A stretch of 64,000 nucleotides of DNA from Hymenobacter glacieicola (GTDB lineage: Bacteria > Bacteroidota > Bacteroidia > Cytophagales > Hymenobacteraceae): contig NZ_BMGS01000006.1 of NCBI RefSeq assembly GCF_014640315.1, positions 186,001 through 250,000 of the forward strand. The letters are read 5' to 3'. Positions 25,693 through 35,554 of this stretch are shown piece by piece. The translations under genes were made by a program, and so were the position numbers. Below the pieces are notes generated by a model. The model ran no database searches. It saw nothing but the letters and a program-made list of their open reading frames with translations, and was not told the origin of the DNA. Positions within the stretch are counted from its first letter, which is position 1; each line of letters opens with the position of its first letter.

Positions 25693-28600
25693 ATGAAACA
25701 AGCTTACCAGCAACAATGGTGGCTCTTGTTCCTGCTTCTGGTGCTTAGCGCAGCGGGAGCCCGCGCCCAATCCGGGCCTTATGGCAACGAGTGGATTGTA
25801 CCCGGCCAGCAGTACTACAAAGTGAAAGTAGCCCGCGACGGGCTGTACCGCCTCGATTACCAGTACCTGCAGCAGGCCGGCATTACGGGCGTAAGTCCGC
25901 AGCGCCTGCAGGTATGGCGCCGGGGTAGGGAGGTAGCAGTGCACGTGGGCGGCAACCAATCGGTGCTCGATCAGACCACGTTCATTGAGTTCTTCGGCCA
26001 GAAAAACGACGGCACCCTCGACCGGGGCATGTTCAAAAACGCCGACGACAACCCCCAGCCTTACTATAGCCTGTTCACCGACACCGCTGCTTACTTTATT
26101 ACCTGGTCGAATACAGCCCAGGGCCGGCGCATGGCGCAAACCAACCCGGCTGCCACGGCCACGCCGCACGCCCGGCGGGTGCGGCAGCCTCTGCGCGTGT
26201 TCTCGAACTCCTACAACACCATCAACGACGAAACTAACGTCTACAACTCCTGGTCGGAGCGGGGGGAGAATTTCCTGAGCGACGAATTCGCCACTCAGCC
26301 CTTCGCCGTAACCTTCGACTCAGTGTGGGCCGTGGCCAGCAGTGGGCCCGTGCCGCGGGTAACGCTGCAGGTGGTGGGCAAAACCATGGGCCAGCATCGC
26401 ACCCAGGTTAGCGTGGTAGGAGCCAACGGCACGGCCCGCGTACTGGGTACGCTTAACTACGCCAACTTTGATTACGCTCGGGCCTCGTACGAGTTGCTGG
26501 CCTCTGACCGCAGTGCCAACGGCCGGGTGCAGCTGCAGTTAACCCAATTGCTGGGCAACACGTCCAACAGCGTGCGCGGCGACCGGGCCCGGGTGGCCTA
26601 CGCCCGCCTGACTTACGCCCAAAACAGCCGCTGGCCCCAGCGCCAGACCCAGCTGTTTTTTGCCAACGACTCTACCCTCACCGGCGGGCCGGCGTACTAC
26701 CTGCTTGACTCCATTCCGGCCACCGTGCGCGGCTACGACGTAACCGACCCGTACTCCGTGCAGCGGGTAGAAGGTCAGGCGGGTGCTACTGCCAATCAGC
26801 GCGGCTTTGTATTCGCCGATGCTACCACCGCCCGGACCCGCCAACTCCTGCTGGCTGATGCCAGCCGGGCCCTAGTGCCCCGGCCCGCCCAGCGCGTGTA
26901 CTTCCGCACGATTTCGCCGGCCGCGCACAACTTCCTGATTGTAACCAGCCGGGTACTCATGCACCAGGCCAGCACCACGGCGAACCCCGTGCGTGCCTAC
27001 GCCAACTACCGGGCCAGCACCGGCTGGGATACCCTGGTGGTGACCTCGGAATTACTGTACGACCAGTTTCACTACGGCGAGCGGTCCTCGCTGGCTGTGC
27101 GGCAGTTTGCCCAGTGGATGCTGGCCGGCAGCTCCCGCGCCAAATCGTTGCTGCTGCTGGGCAAAGGCATTGGGGTAAGCGAGTTCTGTGGCGTTTCCTT
27201 CCGCCGGGACCCCGAAAACTACCGCGACTGCCTGGGCTTTACCGGCAGCTCCGCCGTGGTGCGTAACCTGGTTCCCGCCAGTACTCGCGGCATCTCGGAT
27301 ATCTTTTTCACGGCTGACTGGCAGAATGGCGACTACCGCCCACGCATGAGCACCGGGCGCATTGCCGCCCAGACGCCCCAGCATGTGCTCAATTACCTCA
27401 ACAAGCTCAAGGAGCACGAGGCCCTGGGCTACGCCCCTTGGCGGCGCAACGTGCTGCACATGGTGGGTAGCACCAATGCTACCGAGGCCGTGGTCTTTGA
27501 AAACTACCTCAACAAGTACGGTACCTACGTGCGGCGCCCGCCGTTTGCCGGCAACGTGGTCAAAACCTACCGCCGGGCCGATTACCCGGGCAACATTCCC
27601 GGAGCCACCCCGCCCCTGAACTTGGCTGCCGACTTTAACGCGGGCCTGTCGTTTATCTCCTACTTCGGCCACGGGGGGCCGAACACCCTGGCCTGGCAAA
27701 TTGCTAAGATCAACGATGCGGCCAATGGCTTTGCCAACCAGGGTAAGTACCCGGTGTGGTACATCAGCGGCTGCTCGGCGGGCAACGCCTTTACTTCCTA
27801 CGGCTCTTTCGGTGAAGACTACATGTTGGCCGAGAACAAAGGAGTCGTCGGCTTTTTGAGTGAGTCGGACCTGGGCTTTGACCCGGACCTAGACGCCCTG
27901 CACACGGAAATTGTGAAGCTGCTCTTCTCGGACCCAGCGTGGTATGGCAAGCCCGTGGCGGAGGTGCAGCAAGAAACCGTGCGGCGCCTGCAAACCAACG
28001 GCAGCCCCTCCAGCATTGCCGGCCTGATGAATACCGTGTGGCAGGGCGATCCGGCCCTGAAGCTGTTCTCGCCCTTGAAGCCCGACTTCCAGACCGCCAA
28101 CAGCCAGCTGCAGGTTTCGCCGAGCATCATCCCGATTACGGCGGCCCGCTTTGACTTGAAGGTGACGGTCAGTAACCCCGGCCGCAGCGCCATCGGTACG
28201 CTCGATATTCGGGTAACCCGGAGCTACGGCAACGGCCGGGCCAACGAGGTGCTGCTATTCGAGAACCTGCGCCAAGCCCGCCGCGACACCACCTACACGC
28301 TCAGCATCACCAACCCTACCGCGGGGAGCATTGCCGGGCTGAACACGTTCCTGGTAGAAATCGACCCCGCCAATAAAATTGATGAGTCGGATGAGACCAA
28401 CAACCAGGGCACGCTTACCTATACTTTCCTGACGGGTGGTGTCACGACGCTGAGCCCACCCGAGTTTGGGATTGTAGGCAGCCGGTCGGTGCGACTGGTG
28501 GGCCAGAGCAGCGTACCAACCCTGACGAGCCGCGAGTACGACATGGAGCTGGATACGGTGCAGACGTTTAACAGCACTCAACTGAAAACTAAGCGCGTGG

Positions 28601-30249
28601 CGGCCGTGATGGTGCCCGAGTGGAGCGAAACGCTCCCCAGCTTCGCCGGCCGCGACAGTGTGGTGTGGTACTGGCGCCTGCGCCTGCACGCTCCCCAGGG
28701 CGACGAAAGCCCGGACTGGGTGGTGAGTTCCTTCCGCGTAATTAACGGCCGCAACGGCGGCTGGTCGCAGAGCCACCCCGGCCAGTTCCGCCGCGACGAG
28801 CGTAGTGGGATTGAGGTAGCCGTGCCCGGTGGGCAATGGAGTTTCAACGCCGGTACGCAGGAAGCCACCATTACTTCCACCCGCATAGGCCCGGCCCGGG
28901 AGTGGCAGTCCGTGTTCCACACCATCCGGACCAGTGCTGGCAGCAACTACACGCTCCGGCTGCTGGGCGTTGACTCGCTGGGAGCAGTAACGGTACTTAA
29001 CCCCAACATTACCAGCCGCACGCTAGCCCTGACCGGCATTTCGGCCCAGAAGTATCCTTACCTACAGTTGCAAGCGGTATTGCGCCAAACTGGTACTGGT
29101 CCGGCTCCGCAGCTGGAGCAGTGGCTGGTAACGTACCAGGGAATTCCTGAGGGTGTAGTTCGGCGGGATGCCGTTCTGGCCTCCACGCCAACTGCCTACG
29201 ATGCCGCTACGTTGGCCCAACAGGCTCGCACCGGCACGCTAACCATTCCGGTCAGCTTCCAGAACGTAGCCGACTTCGATTTCACCGATCCGCTGGTGGC
29301 TCATATTCTGGTGCGCGACAACGCCAACCACCTTGTGCAGAAAAACGTGGTGTTCCGGGGCAACCCGCTGCTGGCACACTCCCAGCGCACCTACGAAGTG
29401 AAGCTCAACATCGTGGGCCTGACGGGTACGCTCAGCGGGCAAGTGGTCCTGAACCCCCGTCGCCAGCCTGAGCAGTACTACTTTAACAACGAGCTGCCGC
29501 TGCCCACTTTCGAGGTAGAAAACCGGGACACGCCGCCGGTGCTGGATGTGGCCTTCGACGGCCGCCACCTGCTGAACGGCGACATCGTCTCGACCCAGCC
29601 CATCATCAGCATTCAGCTGCGCGACGCGGACCGGCTGCGCCCCATGAAGGACCGCTCGGCCTTTATCGTGACGCTGACCCGCCCCAACGCCACGGCCTCC
29701 GTGCCGGTAGACTTGAACGCGGCGGGCATCACCTTCGTGGCTGATTCGGCCCAGGGGACGGCTCGGCTGGAGTACCAGCCCGGTAAAACTACGCCCCTGC
29801 CCGATGGGGTATACACGCTGGAAGTGCAGGGCCGCGACGGCTCGGGCAACCTGGCTGCTTCGGAGCCCTACCGCATCACGTTTGAGGTAATCAGCAACAC
29901 GAGCATCACCAACGTTTTCCCGTATCCGAACCCCGTAATCAGCAAAACGAAGTTTGTGTTCACGCTCACGGGTAGCGCCGTGCCGCGCAATATGAAGATT
30001 CAAATTGTAAGCCTGACGGGCCGGGTAGTCAAGGAAATCATGATGGCCGACCTGGGGCCGCTGCGCATTGGTAACAACGTATCGGAGTACGCCTGGGACG
30101 GCACCGACGACTACGGCGACCGACTGGCCAACGGCACCTACCTCTACCGGGTAGTCCTGGACGACCCCGAAGGCCAGTTCAAGCAGCGGCAAACCAGCGC
30201 CGACAAGGCCTTCAAGAAAGGCTGGGGCAAGCTGGTGCTGCTTCGTTAG
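25693..30249 (+). CDS. porU: PorU-like T9SS sortase, C25 cysteine peptidase
   Basis: PorU removes the C-terminal signal of T9SS cargo and joins the protein to lipopolysaccharide. 1519 codons with signal peptide (to ARAQS). An N-terminal beta domain precedes a Peptidase_C25 domain, about residues 410-800, with His660 in SYFGHGGPN and Cys694 in YISGCSAGNAF as the likely catalytic pair. Ig-like domains follow (CARDB-type ITNPTAGSIAGLNTFLVEID). The C-terminus is a FlgD-like Ig fold (YAWDGTDDYGDRLANGTYLYRV) ending GWGKLVLLR, rather than a classical sorting tail. Length and tail suggest the PorU2 subtype. ATG 25693 gives the signal peptide. Confidence 0.85.
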   Translation: MKQAYQQQWWLLFLLLVLSAAGARAQSGPYGNEWIVPGQQYYKVKVARDGLYRLDYQYLQQAGITGVSPQRLQVWRRGREVAVHVGGNQSVLDQTTFIEFFGQKNDGTLDRGMFKNADDNPQPYYSLFTDTAAYFITWSNTAQGRRMAQTNPAATATPHARRVRQPLRVFSNSYNTINDETNVYNSWSERGENFLSDEFATQPFAVTFDSVWAVASSGPVPRVTLQVVGKTMGQHRTQVSVVGANGTARVLGTLNYANFDYARASYELLASDRSANGRVQLQLTQLLGNTSNSVRGDRARVAYARLTYAQNSRWPQRQTQLFFANDSTLTGGPAYYLLDSIPATVRGYDVTDPYSVQRVEGQAGATANQRGFVFADATTARTRQLLLADASRALVPRPAQRVYFRTISPAAHNFLIVTSRVLMHQASTTANPVRAYANYRASTGWDTLVVTSELLYDQFHYGERSSLAVRQFAQWMLAGSSRAKSLLLLGKGIGVSEFCGVSFRRDPENYRDCLGFTGSSAVVRNLVPASTRGISDIFFTADWQNGDYRPRMSTGRIAAQTPQHVLNYLNKLKEHEALGYAPWRRNVLHMVGSTNATEAVVFENYLNKYGTYVRRPPFAGNVVKTYRRADYPGNIPGATPPLNLAADFNAGLSFISYFGHGGPNTLAWQIAKINDAANGFANQGKYPVWYISGCSAGNAFTSYGSFGEDYMLAENKGVVGFLSESDLGFDPDLDALHTEIVKLLFSDPAWYGKPVAEVQQETVRRLQTNGSPSSIAGLMNTVWQGDPALKLFSPLKPDFQTANSQLQVSPSIIPITAARFDLKVTVSNPGRSAIGTLDIRVTRSYGNGRANEVLLFENLRQARRDTTYTLSITNPTAGSIAGLNTFLVEIDPANKIDESDETNNQGTLTYTFLTGGVTTLSPPEFGIVGSRSVRLVGQSSVPTLTSREYDMELDTVQTFNSTQLKTKRVAAVMVPEWSETLPSFAGRDSVVWYWRLRLHAPQGDESPDWVVSSFRVINGRNGGWSQSHPGQFRRDERSGIEVAVPGGQWSFNAGTQEATITSTRIGPAREWQSVFHTIRTSAGSNYTLRLLGVDSLGAVTVLNPNITSRTLALTGISAQKYPYLQLQAVLRQTGTGPAPQLEQWLVTYQGIPEGVVRRDAVLASTPTAYDAATLAQQARTGTLTIPVSFQNVADFDFTDPLVAHILVRDNANHLVQKNVVFRGNPLLAHSQRTYEVKLNIVGLTGTLSGQVVLNPRRQPEQYYFNNELPLPTFEVENRDTPPVLDVAFDGRHLLNGDIVSTQPIISIQLRDADRLRPMKDRSAFIVTLTRPNATASVPVDLNAAGITFVADSAQGTARLEYQPGKTTPLPDGVYTLEVQGRDGSGNLAASEPYRITFEVISNTSITNVFPYPNPVISKTKFVFTLTGSAVPRNMKIQIVSLTGRVVKEIMMADLGPLRIGNNVSEYAWDGTDDYGDRLANGTYLYRVVLDDPEGQFKQRQTSADKAFKKGWGKLVLLR

Positions 30250-30315
30250 CGGTGTGAAATGGAGAGATGGTGAAATAGTGAGTTGTTGTGCTTTCAAAGG
30301 CCGCAACTCCCCACG

Positions 30316-30352
30316 CAAAAAGCCCCGACAGGAATACTATCGGGGCTTTTTG
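30316..30352. terminator. Bidirectional terminator between porU and folA
   Basis: Stem 30316-30328 with 30340-30352 (13 bp), flanked by A5 on one side and T5 on the other. The genes converge here. Confidence 0.88.
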
Positions 30353-30426
30353 TTGTCTCCGGTACCGGAAGAATTTGCGCCTGGTACCAGGCTGTCAAGC
30401 TCACTAAAACACCAAATCACTACCCG

Positions 30427-30912
30427 CTACCGGCGCCGCAGGGTCACGAAGCTAAAGGCGTAGGCGTGTTTGTCGTCGGGCTCATGCCGCTCCCGGGACT
30501 CCTCGCGCCAGTCCGCGGGGTTCAGTTCCGGGAAAGTCACGTCGCCCGCAAACGAATGATGCACTTCGGTCAAATACACTACGTCGGCTGCGGGTAAGGC
30601 CTGCCGGTATATTTCCCCGCCCCCAATAACGAACACTTCCTCATCCAGGGCGCGGGCCGCTTCCAGGGCTTGCAGCACGCCATACGCCGTTTGGCAGCCT
30701 TCCGCCTGCCAGTCAGTCTGGCGCGTTACTACTAGGTTGGTGCGGTTGGGCAGGGGGCGGCCGATGCTCTCAAACGTGCGCCGACCCATGACGATGGGGT
30801 GACCCTGGGTGAGCTGCTTGAAGTGCTTTAAGTCCAGGGGCAGGTGCCAAAGCAGCCGGTTTTCTCCCCCGATAACGCCGTTTTCGGCAACAGCTACCAC
30901 GAGTGCAGTCAT
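30427..30912 (-). CDS. folA: Dihydrofolate reductase
   Basis: Reduces dihydrofolate with NADPH. 161 residues, the normal size. Motifs: VAVAENGVIGGENRLLWHLP near the N-terminus, DLKHFKQLTQGHPIVMGRRTFESIG (NADPH and folate contacts), and VIGGGEIYRQALP. The acidic substrate residue of the family is Asp27 (LPLDLKHFK). Downstream of fmt on the same strand, 118 bp apart. Confidence 0.96.
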   Translation of the reverse strand: MTALVVAVAENGVIGGENRLLWHLPLDLKHFKQLTQGHPIVMGRRTFESIGRPLPNRTNLVVTRQTDWQAEGCQTAYGVLQALEAARALDEEVFVIGGGEIYRQALPAADVVYLTEVHHSFAGDVTFPELNPADWREESRERHEPDDKHAYAFSFVTLRRR

Positions 30913-31030
30913 AAGAGTAGAGTAAAGGCCAGCAGGCTACCGAGGCGCACGCCGGCCTAAGTTGCTAAGTACATTGAGGTTGGGATAAGTTGCCTTATCG
31001 GCAATGGGAAGCCGCGGAAGGGCGAGGCGG

Positions 31031-32002
31031 TTAGGCTGCAAGCGCGGCCACATTGAAGCCCCGCAGAAATTCGGCCACGGGCATCCGCTTTTTGCCTTCC
31101 AGCTGCACGTCCAACAAATCCAGCAGGCCGTTGGCGGTTTGCACGCGCAAGTAGCTGCGGCCGTCGGTAAACCAGCGGCCGGGGGTGGAGGCGTCGGGGC
31201 CGCTGGCTTCCTCATCGTCGAGGGGCTGGGCCTTGAACACCTTGAGCGTGCGGCCATCCGGTAGTTGGGTAAAAGCCGTCGGAATGGGGGAAAGGCCCCG
31301 CACCAGGTTAGCCAGGGCCGGCGCCGACTGCTGAAAATCCAGGCGGCCAGTTTCCTTTTGGAGCTTGGGCGCCGGCTGCAACTCGGGCAGCTCGGGCTGC
31401 GGTATGCTAGGCGCCGTACCCGCCGCAATGGCCTGCACGGAGCGCAACGCCAACTGAGCGCCGGCAACCTTCAACTTTTCATACAAGGTGCCGAAATCAT
31501 CTTCGGGGGCAATGTCCACGGCATCCTGGTATATCAGGTTACCAGTGTCGATTTCGTGGCGCAGAAAGAAGCTGGTCACGCCCGTGCGCGTATCGCCGTG
31601 TATGAGGGCCCAGTTGATGGGCGCGGCCCCGCGGTACTGGGGCAGCAAGGAGGCGTGGATGTTGATAGAGCCCAGCCGCGGCATGTTCCAGACGGCTTCG
31701 GGCAGCATGCGAAAGGCCACGACTACCTGCAAATCGGCGGCGTAACTCTGCAGTTCCTGCTGAAACTCGGGGGCCTTCAGGTTGGAAGGCTGCAGCACGG
31801 GCACTTGGTGGCGCGCAGCGGCCTGCTTTACGGCCGACTCCTGCAGCTGCCGTCCCCGGCCGGCGGGCTTGTCGGGGGCCGTTACCACGGCTACTACCTG
31901 GCCGCCGGACCAGGCCAGCAAGGCTTCCAGTGTAGGCACCGCAAATTCGGGCGTGCCCATAAAAATAAGGCGGAGGGGAGTTGATGCAGCCAGTAAAGTC
32001 AT
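31031..32002 (-). CDS. fmt: Methionyl-tRNA formyltransferase
   Basis: Formylates initiator Met-tRNA using 10-formyl-THF, which links it with the folA gene next door. 323 residues. RLIFMGTPEFAVPTLEALL opens the Rossmann part, and the active-site block INIHASLLPQYRGAAPINWA with HEIDTGN is intact. The C-terminal OB-like tRNA-binding domain (WFTDGRSYLRVQTANGLLDL) is present. Start 32002 (MTLLAASTPLRLIF) fits the family; the longer frame to 32068 does not. Confidence 0.95.
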   Translation of the reverse strand: MTLLAASTPLRLIFMGTPEFAVPTLEALLAWSGGQVVAVVTAPDKPAGRGRQLQESAVKQAAARHQVPVLQPSNLKAPEFQQELQSYAADLQVVVAFRMLPEAVWNMPRLGSINIHASLLPQYRGAAPINWALIHGDTRTGVTSFFLRHEIDTGNLIYQDAVDIAPEDDFGTLYEKLKVAGAQLALRSVQAIAAGTAPSIPQPELPELQPAPKLQKETGRLDFQQSAPALANLVRGLSPIPTAFTQLPDGRTLKVFKAQPLDDEEASGPDASTPGRWFTDGRSYLRVQTANGLLDLLDVQLEGKKRMPVAEFLRGFNVAALAA

Positions 32003-32146
32003 AGCGGCAAAGGTAGAAATCCTGGCATCCTGTACCTGAAAAAACCGCTTGCCCCTGCCGAAAGCCACCCGCGTATTGTGGGCCCGGCGTTTTTGGCAGG
32101 GGCAAATGGTTTTTCGATCTGATGGACTCAGTGGGTAACCGGCTTC

Positions 32147-33412
32147 CTATTTAAAATCAGGGTAGAGCAGATACTTTTTGCGCAGCACTTTATACTGGCC
32201 CAGCTTCGGCTCCCAGGACTGGCGAATTTCCTGCTCGGTTTTGCCGGCTATGATTTGCTGGCGCAGGGTAGCCGTGCCCGCCAAGCGCTCGAAGCCTTTG
32301 TTAAAAAAGTTAGCCTTATCAGTGCTCTGCTGGTAAAAATCGAGCACGTATTTCAGCGTGAAGCCTACGTCGTTGCCAGTTTGGCGTAAATCCAGGCCGT
32401 AGCAAAGCTTGCCGTTCTGGGGCGGGGAAGTGGAGCCGGGGTTGGGGGTAGGGGTGAAGCTAAATGGGCGGGTTTTGGGCTGGGTGGGGGCGCCAATGAC
32501 CTCAAAGGGCGTAGCCGTGCCCCGGCCCACGCTTACGTCGGTTCCTTCAAACAGGCACAGGCTGGCGTAAAGCGCCACGGAGTGGGCAGTGGGCAGGTTG
32601 GGAGAGGGGCGCACCGGCAACTCGTAACGGGTGTCGTGGGTGTAGCCCTGCATGGGAACCACCGTCAGGCGGCACTGGCGTTTGCCCTCCAGCCACTTTT
32701 CTCCGTTAATCATTTGAGCTAGCTCCCCCACCGTTAGGCCGTGCACAATGGGAATGGGGTGCATGCCCACGAAGGTTTTAAACTCGGGCTCCAGCACGGG
32801 GCCATCCACGTACCAGCCGTTGGGGTTGGGGCGGTCCAGAATAATCACCTCTTTGTTTTGCTCCGCCGCCGCTTCCATTACGTAGTGCATGGTGCTTATA
32901 AACGTATAGAAGCGCGTGCCCACATCCTGAATGTCGAAAATCAGCACATCTATGTCGCGCAGCATTTCCGGGGTCGGCTTTTTGGTGGCCCCGTACAAGC
33001 TCCGGGCAGGCAAGCCGCTCCGGGCATCTTTGCCATCCTTGATGGTGGCGCCGTCGGCGGCCTCGCCCCGGAAGCCGTGCTCCGGCCCGAAAATCACCCG
33101 CACGTTTACGCCCTGGGCCAGCAGCGTATCCACTAAAAATGCCCCGCCTACCTTAGCCGACTGGTTTACGACCACGCCTACCCGCTTGCCCTTCAGCCGG
33201 GGCAAGTACCGGTTGAACTGCTCGGCTCCCGTGCGCAGGGGTTCAGCGGCCGGCAGTATCACCTGGGGCGGCGAGGCCAGCGTTTGCTGCAACGGGGCAG
33301 TGCTGGTATCAGGTGTCTGTGGCCCGGCGGCCGAGGCCGATTGGGGCGCGCGGGCACAGTCGGAGAGGAAAAGCGAAAGGCCTAGGAGGCTCGCAGACAG
33401 GATGGAAGGCAT
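32147..33412 (-). CDS. namZ: Exo-beta-N-acetylmuramidase NamZ-like (DUF1343) lipoprotein
   Basis: 421 residues with lipobox LSDC (Cys19) and a low-complexity linker. The DUF1343 core begins GAEQFNRYLPRLKGKRVGVV and continues VVNQSAKVGGAFLVDTLL, IFGPEHGFRGEA, LIFDIQDVGTRFYTFISTM, LDRPNPNGWYVDGPVLEP and DVSVGRGTATPFEVIGAP. Characterised members release MurNAc from the non-reducing end of peptidoglycan fragments, so this is a cell-wall recycling enzyme. The role here is by family. Divergent from the permease gene at 33464. Confidence 0.9.
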   Translation of the reverse strand: MPSILSASLLGLSLFLSDCARAPQSASAAGPQTPDTSTAPLQQTLASPPQVILPAAEPLRTGAEQFNRYLPRLKGKRVGVVVNQSAKVGGAFLVDTLLAQGVNVRVIFGPEHGFRGEAADGATIKDGKDARSGLPARSLYGATKKPTPEMLRDIDVLIFDIQDVGTRFYTFISTMHYVMEAAAEQNKEVIILDRPNPNGWYVDGPVLEPEFKTFVGMHPIPIVHGLTVGELAQMINGEKWLEGKRQCRLTVVPMQGYTHDTRYELPVRPSPNLPTAHSVALYASLCLFEGTDVSVGRGTATPFEVIGAPTQPKTRPFSFTPTPNPGSTSPPQNGKLCYGLDLRQTGNDVGFTLKYVLDFYQQSTDKANFFNKGFERLAGTATLRQQIIAGKTEQEIRQSWEPKLGQYKVLRKKYLLYPDFK

Positions 33413-33463
33413 AGGCGGGGCGGGAAAGTGGAAAACTGCCGGGATTCGTCTAGCTTTACGCCG

Positions 33464-34678
33464 GTGAACGTCTCGCAGTATATATCTAATAAGATCGATG
33501 GGGCCGATGCAGGTTCATTTACCTCGTCGGTGACAAAGATAGCCATCATCAGCATTGCCATGGGCTTGGCCGTGATGGTGGTGTCGTTTGCTATTCTGGA
33601 GGGCTTCCGCAACGAAATCCAGAACAAGATCTTTTCCTTCGGCTCCCACTTGCAAATCAGCAAGTACGATACCAACAATTCCCTGGAGGTAGAGCCCATT
33701 GGGGGGCCGCGGCTGGTAAAGCAACTGCAGCATAACCCGCAGGTGTCATCCATTCAGCCCTTTGCCCGCAAAACGGCCATCATCAAAACCAAGGAGGAAG
33801 TGCTGGGCGTCGTGCTGAAAGGCATTGATGAGAAAAGTGGCCGCTCGCCCATGCGCCAGAACCTGGTGAGTGGTAAGTTCCTCACGTTCTCGGATACGGC
33901 CGCCAGCAACGACGTGCTGCTCTCGCGCAAAGTGGCCGACAAGCTCCGCCTCAAGCCCGGCGACAAGGCTCTGTTCTACTTCATCCAGAACCCGCCCCGG
34001 GTGCGCCAGTTCACGGTGCGCGGCATTTACCAGACTGGCCTTGATGAGTTCGACGAAGCCTACGTCATCGGGGATATTCAGCAGGTGCGCGACCTGACCA
34101 GCTGGCCCGACTCGCTGGTGGGCGGGCTGGAAATTACGCTCAAAGACTTTAACCGCCTGGACCCCGTAGCCGACAACCTCTACGAAAACCTGCGCTACGA
34201 CCTGAAGCTGGACAAAATCACGGACCAGTACGCCCAGCTCTTTGACTGGCTGAAGCTGCTGAACCGCAACGTGGTTATCTTTCTGGTGCTGATTATTTTC
34301 GTGGCTACGTTCAACATGGTAGCCACCATTTTCATCATGATTCTGGAGCGCACCAACATGATTGGGGTGCTCAAGGCCATCGGCGCTACTGACAACCAAA
34401 TCCGCAGCATGTTCTTTTTCCGGGGCCTGAGCCTGACGGTGCGGGGGATGTTCTACGGCAACCTGATCGGGCTGGGCTTCTGCGCCATTCAGTACTTCTT
34501 CCATCCCATTCCGCTGGACCCTGAGAACTACTACATGGACCGGGTGCCGATTCACTGGGACCCCTTCATGATTGTGGTGCTCAACGCCGCTACCTTCCTG
34601 ACGTCCTTGCTGGCCGTCCTGATTCCGACTTACCTGATTTCGCGCATCAAGCCGGTAGTCGCCATCAAGTTCGACTAA
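33464..34678 (+). CDS. LolC/LolE-like ABC transporter permease (FtsX family)
   Basis: About 404 residues. One N-terminal helix (SVTKIAIISIAMGLAVMVVSFAIL), a MacB-type periplasmic domain, then three helices at the C-terminus (about residues 270-300, 320-345 and 365-390), including the FtsX coupling stretch LERTNMIGVLKAIGATDNQIRSMF. It probably moves lipoproteins from the inner membrane. No ATG exists at the right place. GTG 33464 (VNVSQYISNK) is preferred, and GTG 33428 is an alternative. The matching ATPase (LolD) is not in this window. Confidence 0.85.
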   Translation: MNVSQYISNKIDGADAGSFTSSVTKIAIISIAMGLAVMVVSFAILEGFRNEIQNKIFSFGSHLQISKYDTNNSLEVEPIGGPRLVKQLQHNPQVSSIQPFARKTAIIKTKEEVLGVVLKGIDEKSGRSPMRQNLVSGKFLTFSDTAASNDVLLSRKVADKLRLKPGDKALFYFIQNPPRVRQFTVRGIYQTGLDEFDEAYVIGDIQQVRDLTSWPDSLVGGLEITLKDFNRLDPVADNLYENLRYDLKLDKITDQYAQLFDWLKLLNRNVVIFLVLIIFVATFNMVATIFIMILERTNMIGVLKAIGATDNQIRSMFFFRGLSLTVRGMFYGNLIGLGFCAIQYFFHPIPLDPENYYMDRVPIHWDPFMIVVLNAATFLTSLLAVLIPTYLISRIKPVVAIKFD

Positions 34679-34750
34679 GCCTTACCATATTTTTGCCGGA
34701 AAGGCAAGGGGGAAAGGCAGGGGTAGCAGCCTGAGAATCAGTAAAAACTA

Positions 34751-34815
34751 AAAAGCCCGTCATCCGGAGTTTAGCGTAGGACCTTACTACGCTAAACTCC
34801 GGATGACGGGCTTTT
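34751..34815. terminator. 29-bp perfect-stem bidirectional terminator
   Basis: Arms 34751-34779 and 34787-34815 are exact inverse complements with a 7-nt loop, flanked by A4 and T4. Lies between the convergent permease and M23 genes. Confidence 0.9.
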
Positions 34816-34867
34816 ATTCTATAGGGCTTGGGTTAAGGTTTTTTACAAACCTTACCAGAGCAACCGA

Positions 34868-35554
34868 TTACAGCCACTGGCTCTGCAAAATCAGGTTAGG
34901 ATCGGGGCAGAGGGCAGCCCATTTCTCCCGTTCCTCCACTAATCCTACCCCTGGAAAGTCGCCGGAACGGCCTTCTAGGTCGGCAATGACTTGGAAGTGC
35001 AAGTGAGGCGGCCAGTCGCCATTTTCGGGGGCGGGGCCTACCTCCGTAAAGGTGTCGCCTTTTTCAATACGCATGCCGGGACGCAGGAGCAGGGTTTCGC
35101 GGCGGGTAAGGTGACCGTAGAGAGTGTAAAAGGTGGTGCTTTCGAGCTGGTGTTGCAGAATGACAGTGGGGCCGTAGTCGCCGAAGTTGTCGTTGTCCTG
35201 CACGCTGTGCACCACTGCATCCAGGGGGGCTAGCACGGGCGTACCGGCGCGCAACCACACATCTACGCCCAGATGCAGGGAGCGGGCGGGAACGGCCGGG
35301 TCGCCGAACAGACCGGGGCTGCGGCGGTAGATAACCCGGTTTTCCAGGTAGCCGCCTACCCCAATGTGCGCGTTTTGAGCCGCCAGCAGCCGTGCCACCA
35401 GTTCCTCAAACGCGGGCGTATCGCGCAGGTCGGCGTGCTGGAGCAGCGGATTGGCAGCCGTGAAATCGAGGCGGGCTACATCGGGGGCGCTCAGGTCTAC
35501 GGGCAGAACCGGGCCGAATTCGTGCTGATGACGTTCGAGCAGGGAAGCAAGCAT
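34868..35554 (-). CDS. M23-type metallopeptidase domain protein without signal peptide
   Basis: 228 residues. Zinc ligands are visible in HLGVDVW (H-x3-D) and in PPHLHFQV (H-x-H), with APLDAVVHSV between. Its sequence is closer to the M23-like domain found fused to class III aminotransferases and phosphotransferases than to secreted endopeptidases. It also lacks a signal peptide or membrane helix from ATG 35554 (MLASLLERHQH). A cytoplasmic, non-peptidoglycan role is therefore possible. Confidence 0.82.
   Translation of the reverse strand: MLASLLERHQHEFGPVLPVDLSAPDVARLDFTAANPLLQHADLRDTPAFEELVARLLAAQNAHIGVGGYLENRVIYRRSPGLFGDPAVPARSLHLGVDVWLRAGTPVLAPLDAVVHSVQDNDNFGDYGPTVILQHQLESTTFYTLYGHLTRRETLLLRPGMRIEKGDTFTEVGPAPENGDWPPHLHFQVIADLEGRSGDFPGVGLVEEREKWAALCPDPNLILQSQWL

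Noticed and set aside
29239..30318. 359-codon minus-strand frame opposite the end of porU
   Set aside because: Runs through the terminator at 30316 and is antisense to the FlgD-like domain; no features of its own.
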